This document shows, in pieces, positions 56,534 to 64,000 of a stretch of DNA of 64,000 nucleotides; position 1 is the first letter of the stretch, and each line of letters opens with the position of its first letter. The DNA comes from Hofstenia miamia. Taxonomy: Eukaryota; Xenacoelomorpha; Acoela; Hofsteniidae. The notes under the pieces were generated by a model. The model did no database searches and was not told the DNA's origin. It saw nothing but the letters and a program-made list of their open reading frames with translations. Both the position numbers and the translations under genes were made by a program. Location: positions 497,931 to 561,930 of the forward strand of contig CABFPE010000044.1 of NCBI GenBank assembly GCA_900660155.1. Direction: 5' to 3'.

Positions 56534-56839
56534 ACAGAAGACGTTTACACTTTTCACGAAGTTGTTCAAGTAGCAGCTTTTTCACGTTTGAAGTTTAGCG
56601 ATTCAATCAATGCGCTTATTTCCCATTAGTCATTAAGGATTCAAAACAAACCGCGTCTTTTAATCACATTATAAAGTATTCAAGCTATTTTACTTGTGTG
56701 CATGAGAAAAATAACTATTTCATAATTATGAATGTCCTATTTCAATGTTTAAGACTTTGAATGAAGTTTAGGAAAGTTACAGCGAGCCTTTCTATTTACT
56801 AATAAAACACTTCGAAAGTTTTTTATTGATAGCTTCATC
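56534..56839. other. Unique AT-rich spacer
   Basis: Nothing recognised. Confidence 0.5.
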
Positions 56840-57690
56840 AAACTTTAGTTTTTGTTAGAAAATGAAGTGTATAACGAACATGATGGGATAGCAATGGGAT
56901 CTCCTTGACGTCCAACTTTTGCCAATTTCCCAATGGATTTAATCGAAAAGACTATTAATCTTAAGAATGTCACCAATATATTACAAGCGTTATGTCGGTA
57001 ATGTTTTTTGTTTAAAGGAAAACCAAGATCCTGCATTAATGTTTCTATCTTATATTAATTCGAAACTAAGTGAAATTTAATTTACTAGTGAGAATACGAA
57101 AAAGAAGATTCTATGCATTTCTTATATACAAAATTTGAAAAAACATCTCCGGGATTTGAAATATCTGCTTTTGGAAAAACCACCAGTTGCTTATATCTGT
57201 TTTTTCTATCATCAAATTGAGATCTTCTTAAAAAAGATTTATACAAAATATTTGAAAATCTAATGGGTATCCTGAAAATTTACTGCAAAAGACCTCAAAA
57301 TAAGCAGTAACATTCCCTTCGTCTTCAAAACAATTCTCATGAAAACAACTATAATATATTTTTTTAAACTGCCTCTTATTAAAACACACAAAGCACATTT
57401 TAAGAAATCCTTATATAATTTAAATAAAAAACTAAGGAAATCAAGAATTATACCAATTCTAATCTCGGAAAGAGCATAAAATTAAATTCTTAGCAAAGAT
57501 CAAATTGAAAAACCTTTGATTTCATCAATTTTTTATAAATATAATAGTCAGATGTGAGACAGCTTCTACTAAAAAGACTTTGAAGACACGAATTCAAGAT
57601 TGTCTAAATCTCAAACTATTAAAACGCTTCCAACACAACTCATCTCGATTGCATTCCAGATACAATGCAAAATTAATGAATTTTCCGGAA
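56840..57690 (+). mobile_element. Penelope-like element fragment, third copy, different family
   Basis: On the plus strand: YNEHDGIAMGSP and FANFPMDLIEKTI (RT motif B region, 56865-56960), KRYVGNVFCLKEN (motif C with DD replaced by GN), FLSYINSKLSEI and, after a divergent linker, ISSIFYKYNSQM then a TRIQDCLNLKLLKRFQ block (57590-57620), matching the GIY-YIG VYKY.C..C and R....HL blocks. Several stops and frame changes occur. It is more diverged from 5.3-7.6 kb than those copies are from each other. Confidence 0.65.
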
Positions 57691-58867
57691 AAAAAGTTAT
57701 TTTTTTTATGTTTTATCATGCAATGTTTATTTATTAATTTGTATCATGTAATGCCATGTTTTTCCATGATTTTATGTCATGCTTCATCATGCTGGTTATT
57801 ATTTCATGTTACAGCCCCTATATATATACATATATATATATATATAATATATATATATATGTATATATACTTATATATATATCAAAACTACAAAATTAGT
57901 TGTAGCATACCATGGCTATATCAATTAAATGAAATTTTGTAATCCTGTGTAAATTGGAATTGTTTTGTAAATTTTGACTTTATTGCTTAAAACAGCCCTA
58001 TAGTAATTACAAATATGACTGCGTTTTATTGAACATTAGTTTCTGACAAAAATGAAATGCAATAGACCTCGAGCATAAATTAAAAGAATTTTAATTTCAT
58101 AATTATGATTTTTGCATTGCAAAGAAATAGATTTACCTTAATCCGAATCGGAATGGGCATATTTTGTATCTCTGATTTTTTAAGAAAAAATCTGTAAATA
58201 TCTCGTTTTTGTGAAAGTATTTACGACAACATTTTGTGCGCTAATCAACCATATAATTGTAACTGCATTATTAATAAATTTTCTTTTTAAAAAATTTCGT
58301 AATTTCCAAACTGCTATATATTAAGCCTCCAACAGAAATTTTTCAAGTTTTCATGCAGCAAGCACTGACCCGCGGGCTTTCACACAATACGCATAGCCTA
58401 CTTCTAAATAAATACCGATGAATATTTTAGGCAATACACCGCGGTATCGGTATCTTTCGGTATTGTCAAAATATCGCAGTATCGGTATACCGCCAGGCTC
58501 TACAATTTACATATCTGAAGTTAACGTTTTACAAAATAGCACATCTAGTTAAATGATCAATAGATTTTTTAGATTTTTTCCAAAACTTAAATAAATGTTA
58601 AGACATGTATTTCTCATTTTTGTATAGATAGATGTCATTGCATTGAATAAATCGCTTGTACTTTTTTTGAAGTTATTTTTAGTTATCAAACNATATATAT
58701 ATATATGTATATATCAGTGTTGTCGTGGGACGTGAGATGGTATGGGACAAGGAAAGCTGTCCTAATCGTCCTATGGAATCGCGTAGGGTGGAATTTTGCC
58801 GAAATATCCTTTCTGAATGTATGTTTATACAGGTTTGCCTAAAAATCGTTTGAAACGGTGTTTTCAG
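57691..58867. other. No gene seen; (TA)n-rich, one N
   Basis: TA/ATAT tracts cover about 57820-57880 and 58693-58715. A single N stands at 58692 directly before a TA tract. CAGTGTTGTCGTGGGACGTG at 58715 resembles CAGGGTTGTCTTGAGACGTG at 59362, perhaps ends of another hAT-like MITE. Confidence 0.45.
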
Positions 58868-59193
58868 TAAGGCTGTGCGAGTACTCGAATTGTACTCGAT
58901 ACTCGGGTTTTAGCCAATTACTCGTACTCGACTCGAGATTTTTGTTGATTTATTCGAGTAATCGAGTAATTGATTTCACATTTTTTATATAGTAGAGTAG
59001 TAACCGGGACAACAGGGTAGAGGTTCTGATGTCCGCGGCAAACATTAAAAAAATTTTGGTTTGTTTTTTACATGTTATAAAACAGGGGAATTCTCAATTA
59101 CTCGTACTCGAAATTACTCAATACTCGGGATTTTTGGCACAAAATTACTCGTACTCGACTCGGTCTTAAAATTCTGGTACTCGCACAGCCTTA
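58868..59193. mobile_element. hAT MITE, 326 bp, with perfect 8-bp target duplication
   Basis: The left end TAAGGCTGTGCGAGTACTCG and the right end (reverse complement) TAAGGCTGTGCGAGTACCAG are nearly identical. GTTTTCAG at 58860-58867 recurs exactly at 59194-59201. Subterminal (ACTCGTACTCGA) repeats occur on both sides. The ends match those of the 18.3-kb MITE, so both are probably moved by the same hAT transposase. No coding capacity. Confidence 0.93.
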
Positions 59194-59429
59194 GTTTTCA
59201 GCACCTACTTTTTCATTGTTCTTTAACATCTTTTTTCATTTCGGCATCCTTGTATCAAATGGTCTTATCAGCTTTAAACAATATTTTGAAAAATTCGCAA
59301 TTATATGTTTCCTATCTTTAAAAATTAAGATAATGTGCTTTAAATTAAATATCAGTATCTAACAGGGTTGTCTTGAGACGTGGGATGTGGGATGGTATGG
59401 GACAGGGAAAAGCCGAACTTAATCAAGTC

Positions 59430-59455
59430 TGATATATATATATATATATATATAT
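59430..59455. repeat. (TA)n microsatellite
   Basis: About 12 TA units just left of a Tc1 relic. Confidence 0.9.
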
Positions 59456-60170
59456 ACACAATGCCGCGTAAAACTCTGAGACGAAAAGTTTAAAATCGAG
59501 TTTTATTGCAACAGGCACAAAATTAAGTAAAATATTTAATGAACAATTTGTATATTTCCCAAAAATGTATTTATTAGATGACGATTATAAGTTTTTATAA
59601 TGCATTTTCAATATTTTACATGAAAGCCCTAGCTTTCAGTAAGGCCTCTACTTCTTCTGGGCATTACTTTTACCAATCATACACTGTACTCTGCTGTGAT
59701 ATGTTGGGTGCAACCTCAAATCATCAAATGAGGTGGGACTCATTTCCGAAGACCACTTTTCAGAATTTCCCAGCTGTCTTCAATAAAGTTCAAATCTGAC
59801 AAATTGCCAAGCCATTTTGATAACACTTAGACATTTTTCAATTGGCGGCAGTTTTAAAATACGGTAGGGAGCCCCATATTGTTGGAGGACAGTTCCTCTC
59901 GTAATCCTAAACCAGAGAGTAAGTTTCTTCTGAAGAATTAACAGCTGCACAGCTCCTGTAATAGTCATATTGGAAGTTGCAGTCCAGATGCAGCCACGTC
60001 CTCGCGATGATGGATGAAATATCCTGGATTTTAGCGTTCACTAGAGGGCCTTCGAACCTCAGAATCCTGAAAGTAAATGGGTTGATTACCGTTTCATCAT
60101 TGTACCTGGCTCAATTGTTCTTCCGTCCAAACTGCGTCAGTACGAACTGTGATGTATATAATAGTTATTG
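59456..60170 (-). pseudogene. Tc1-like transposase relic
   Basis: The minus strand reads a VLQQYGAPYRILK block (59895-59855), equivalent to the Tc1 QQDGAP.H..K motif with the catalytic Asp replaced by Tyr, and after a frame change GNLSDLNFIEDSWEILK (59815-59765), equivalent to SPDLNPIEN.W..LK. The upstream part is hard to follow. CACAATGCCGCGTAAAACTC beside the (TA)n tract at 59457 may be its terminal repeat. Clearly inactive. Confidence 0.6.
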
Positions 60171-60429
60171 AATGAGGGTTCAGCATTGAAATCTGCACCC
60201 CTCCCCGCTCCACAATGGCATAGAAATCTGTTCTTGAATCGACTGCTAAGAATTTGAGAAAGTGAATGTAGTAAGTAATTCATTCCATAATAAGTTAAGG
60301 AACATCTTTTTTAATGGGACTTGATTTTTTTCAATTTTTTTCCTTTGTTTCTTTTATTCAATTTTGTTTTCTCAATAATAAGTCTTTTTATTTTTACTGC
60401 TGCCATTTCCAGCTTGCTTATCCGTCACG

Positions 60430-60540
60430 GCGGACTGAGATTTGAAATGGCGGACTGAAAACTTAACGAGTGGGCTCAGTGTTGAACAGGGGGCGCGGTT
60501 GGGCCCGGGCCGGAAAAATCAGCGGCCCACACATCATTAT

Positions 60541-60615
<75 letters not shown>

Positions 60616-60635
60616 TATATATATATAATCATCAC
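60430..60635. repeat. GC-rich hAT-like end remnant followed by (TA)n
   Basis: GGGCCCGGGCCGGAAAAATC followed by AGCGGCCCACAC at 60505-60535 resembles the GC-rich terminus of the ZMYM-type hAT relic at 43.4 kb. TA and TATG repeats follow at 60542-60630. The assignment is tentative. Confidence 0.35.
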
Positions 60636-61733
60636 ATATATCTTAAAGAACAACAAACTTCTGGTCAAAGATCAATTCAAAAATGGAATTCAAATCTGAA
60701 CAAGCAGTGTTGTCATGAAAAAATAAATAAGTATCATATTTTTATAAAAGACGTTATTCAGTTTATCTCTTTAAAAAGCGCATAAAAATAAAAGTTTATA
60801 CATTTTTAGGTATGCAACGTGTTCTATTATTAAATTCGTATTTAGTGATGTATTCTATTGCATTTTAATCAATTGAAATATATTTCAAACACGATTTTAA
60901 GCATTGTGTGTAAACAAAGTACAAACCTACACTGCTATTTTTCAACATAATTAATTAATCATAAATGGATTACCTTGGGGTGTCAACTACAGCGGAGATA
61001 CTGATGTCTGCTGTCAGAATTAGGCATTGAAATATGAAATAATGCTTCGACATTAAGTTGCTGGATTTAATTATTTTGTATACTATTTGCGCGAGAGCTC
61101 GAGTTTTATGAGAAGAATACAACATTTGCTATTTTATAATGCTCAGTATCATAAAATTTAAATCTTTTAGATATCTTGAATTCATTAAAATTTAAAATTT
61201 AGTATATTTCTAAACATGATATTTCAAGAAAACAGTTATCATTACTTCATATAATAAATTTTATTATTTTGAAATATAGTACATTATCGGCCTCATTCAA
61301 TAAATCATTAAGATTTACCTATTGAGGCAAATGATCTCCGTAGATTTATCCTATCAAATAAATTTACCAAATTTTCAAAAATTAAAATCTACAGATTTTT
61401 CCTTCTTATTTACATAAAATTTTTGTGATAATTCCTTCTCTAGAGGAGAATTTTCAAGCCCGGTCAGATCCAAGCCCTACCCGATTTCACAATAGTGCTG
61501 GGACTATTGTTTTTTGTTTGAAGAGCAATTTTGGGTTCCACTAGAAGTGATGTTTCAAATTTGAGTGGAGTTTAGTAGAAGGCAAATCCACAAATCGTGT
61601 TTCAGATTGATTTGACCCAAGTGAGTAATTGTATTCAGATTTGAACTAAAAATTCTCGACTGAAGTAAATTTTTGTTGCAAATACTCATTTTAGCAATCA
61701 TTAATTACTACTGTCCTACACCAAAAATCGGAT
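60636..61733. other. No gene seen
   Basis: AT-rich, no recognised feature. Confidence 0.5.
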
Positions 61734-61948
61734 TGAAAAACTCAGCTTGAAATCGGACGAAATTTATTTTGAGTTTCGTCGAAGACTTGAGAAAATATAT
61801 TCGAGCACTCACTAGGGATGTGACTCACAACCATTATTTCATGGTTCTGTCCTGTTTTATCCTATGTTGTCCGAATTAACTCTAATTCAACAGCTCAACC
61901 TATGTAATTGTTCTATAAAGAATACAATGTAAGCTAGCATTACATATA

Positions 61949-62450
61949 CAGGTTGGTTATAAAGTTTAAAATTGTTCACACATTTTTAAATTTGCTACTA
62001 TTTTCAAAGATGCGGAATACTATGAGATTTTTCAGAATATCTTTTTCACTGTATTACGCTAAACTTGCGTTGTATTTACATTTATTTTTCATATTACGTT
62101 TTTTGCCATTTAATTCTAACGCTACTAAGTTAAGTTCATAAGCACTTATTCTTTGGTTTTTTAAAAACTAATGACATTAAAAGAATCCTTTAACAAAAAA
62201 CTTTAAGAATTCAAGTGTAATTAGTAAGCTAAATCCCTCAATGTGATCACTGTTGGACTCGGCCGGTTTCCTAACAATTATTGTTAAGTCATTGACTTCA
62301 TCAATAATGAATTGCTTCAATTGTTGGATAGTCGACAGACTACGTTGATATACACGAAATCTCAAATATGTACAGAGGAAGTATTCGCAGGGGCTTAAGT
62401 CTGGCGACTTTGAGGCCATTGAATTGTATCTTATGAATTTAAGCAGGAAA
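61949..62450 (-). pseudogene. Mariner-like transposase C-terminal relic, copy 1
   Basis: The minus-strand frame at 62419-62177 has SPDLSPCEYFLCTYLRFRVY and TIQQLKQFIIDEVNDLT, the catalytic SPDL.P.(D/E) block and following region of mariner-like transposases. CAGGTTGGTTATAAAGTTTA at 61949, next to TA, looks like its terminal repeat. A frame change precedes SPDL, and the N-terminal and central parts are absent. Confidence 0.75.
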
Positions 62451-63100
62451 ACACAAGTTACTCTATGTTGAATAAAAGATAAGGGGCAAAAGTGATCAGT
62501 ATGCGATACAAACTACAGAACACCATGGTATTCTGAATCGTTTGGTGTATTACATCGATGAAAATATTAGAAAATTCAAAAATGCGAGAGAATTTAAGAC
62601 TTGCATGACCTTATAGCCAATCTGTAAAAAGAGCACTCTGATGCATGATTATACTGAAATGCAAAATGTAATCAAAAGATCAATGTAAACAAATTTTGAA
62701 AAATATTAATTTTTTTCTAACAAACCATTTGATTATCAATATGTATAATTATAACAGAGAAATGGAAATAATCCCCAAATTAAATTCCATAAAATCTATT
62801 GTCACATCATATAGAACGATGTATTAAATTATACCTTAAACAAAAACTTAATAACTAAATTTTTAGTTTAATTTAACTGACTAATGTAAACTGTTGGAGT
62901 TATTAACCCTGCAGTAGTTAAGGGATTATAATTTGACCTAATTTGTCCTGTTTCAAAATTCCCCTGATTTGTCCTATCCTAAGCTGTCATGTTCTGTTTT
63001 AGTCCTGTCCTGTCTCAATAATAGCACTAACAAAGCCCTGGACTCAAATAATATTTTGAAATTGACACTGACAGAAAGTCGAAATCAAGTGGGAACTAGA
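62451..63100. other. Tail of duplication unit, no gene seen
   Basis: Contains a GTCCTGT/GACAGGAC-rich patch (62940-63020) that partly mirrors GTTCTGTCCTGTTTTATCC at 61841, possibly two ends of an unclassified element. Confidence 0.35.
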
Positions 63101-63316
63101 NTGAAAAACTCAGCTTGAAATCGGACGAAATTTATTTTGAGTTTCGTCGAAGACTTGAGAAAATATATTCGAGCACTCACTAGGGATGTGACTCACAACC
63201 ATTATTTCATGGTTCTGTCCTGTTTTATCCTATGTTGTCCGAATTAACTCTAATTCAACAGCTCAACCTATGTAATTGTTCTATAAAGAATACAATGTAA
63301 GCTAGCATTACATATA

Positions 63317-63818
63317 CAGGTTGGTTATAAAGTTTAAAATTGTTCACACATTTTTAAATTTGCTACTATTTTCAAAGATGCGGAATACTATGAGATTTTT
63401 CAGAATATCTTTTTCACTGTATTACGCTAAACTTGCGTTGTATTTACATTTATTTTTCATATTACGTTTTTTGCCATTTAATTCTAACGCTACTAAGTTA
63501 AGTTCATAAGCACTTATTCTTTGGTTTTTTAAAAACTAATGACATTAAAAGAATCCTTTAACAAAAAACTTTAAGAATTCAAGTGTAATTAGTAAGCTAA
63601 ATCCCTCAATGTGATCACTGTTGGACTCGGCCGGTTTCCTAACAATTATTGTTAAGTCATTGACTTCATCAATAATGAATTGCTTCAATTGTTGGATAGT
63701 CGACAGACTACGTTGATATACACGAAATCTCAAATATGTACAGAGGAAGTATTCGCAGGGGCTTAAGTCTGGCGACTTTGAGGCCATTGAATTGTATCTT
63801 ATGAATTTAAGCAGGAAA
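63317..63818 (-). pseudogene. Mariner-like transposase C-terminal relic, copy 2
   Basis: Same content as 61949-62450, displaced by 1,368 bp; the open frame is 63787-63545. Probably the same locus represented twice. Confidence 0.75.
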
Positions 63819-64000
63819 ACACAAGTTACTCTATGTTGAATAAAAGATAAGGGGCAAAAGTGATCAGTATGCGATACAAACTACAGAACACCATGGTATT
63901 CTGAATCGTTTGGTGTATTACATCGATGAAAATATTAGAAAATTCAAAAATGCGAGAGAATTTAAGACTTGCATGACCTTATAGCCAATCTGTAAAAAGA

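Larger units (their letters stand above)
61734..64000. repeat. Direct duplication, period 1,368 bp, joined by a single N
   Basis: 61734 onward recurs from 63102, and the match continues without visible difference to the end of the window (64000 corresponds to 62632). The N at 63101 is the junction. The arrangement is the same as at 6457, so an assembly artefact is likely. The second copy is cut by the window edge. Confidence 0.92.

Noticed and set aside
57580-57942. 120-codon plus frame as a host gene
   Set aside because: Its start matches the GIY-YIG region of the Penelope-like fragment and its end is TA repeat.
61953-62141. 62-codon plus frame (and its copy at 63321-63509)
   Set aside because: It starts inside the mariner terminal repeat and has no protein-like blocks; antisense transposon sequence.

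Overview
This is an AT-rich nuclear window from an invertebrate animal. The evidence is two intron-containing host genes of animal families, a nuclear copy of mitochondrial cox1, and a dense load of animal-type transposons (mariner/maT, Tc1, hAT, Penelope-like, Jockey/CR1-type LINEs). An arthropod or similar invertebrate is likeliest. I cannot place it more closely. I see no bacterial gene, operon, CRISPR array, tRNA or rRNA.

Layout. On the + strand, 1.6-13.5 kb holds a complete three-exon Nudix gene of the NUDT2 (Ap4A hydrolase) type, 142 aa. Its 11.1-kb second intron is filled with elements: a mariner-type MITE, a maT (DD37D) mariner, two copies of a Penelope-like element joined by a single N, a hAT/DUF659 relic, a LINE endonuclease relic and an unidentified decayed gene. 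From 13.8 to 21.6 kb a Jockey/CR1-like LINE is split by a LINE tail, which is itself split by a 5.6-kb terminal-inverted-repeat element without coding capacity. That element carries a 480-bp hAT MITE with a perfect 8-bp target duplication.

On the - strand, 22.4-47.7 kb holds most of a Cys-loop ligand-gated chloride-channel-type receptor, which I assembled from seven exons with matching splice phases (about 422 aa; only the signal-peptide exon is missing). It combines tiny introns (37, 41 and 45 bp) with three huge ones (6.2, 8.2 and 9.5 kb). The huge introns contain a Tc1/IS630-like transposon, an RT-RNase H retroelement fossil, a GC-rich LINE with an (AAT)n tail, a mariner fragment, a ZMYM-type hAT relic and the cox1 numt.

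From 47.7 kb to the end I find no host gene I can defend. There are a LINE fragment, a 554-bp tandem duplication, a third Penelope-like fragment, a second hAT MITE with a perfect 8-bp duplication, a Tc1 relic, many (TA)n tracts, and a mariner relic repeated with a 1,368-bp period across a single N. Several duplications sit exactly at N characters and are probably assembly artefacts.

I found no new multi-gene system. The most useful results are the receptor gene model, the numt beside one of its splice sites, the nested and TIR elements, and the assembly warnings.
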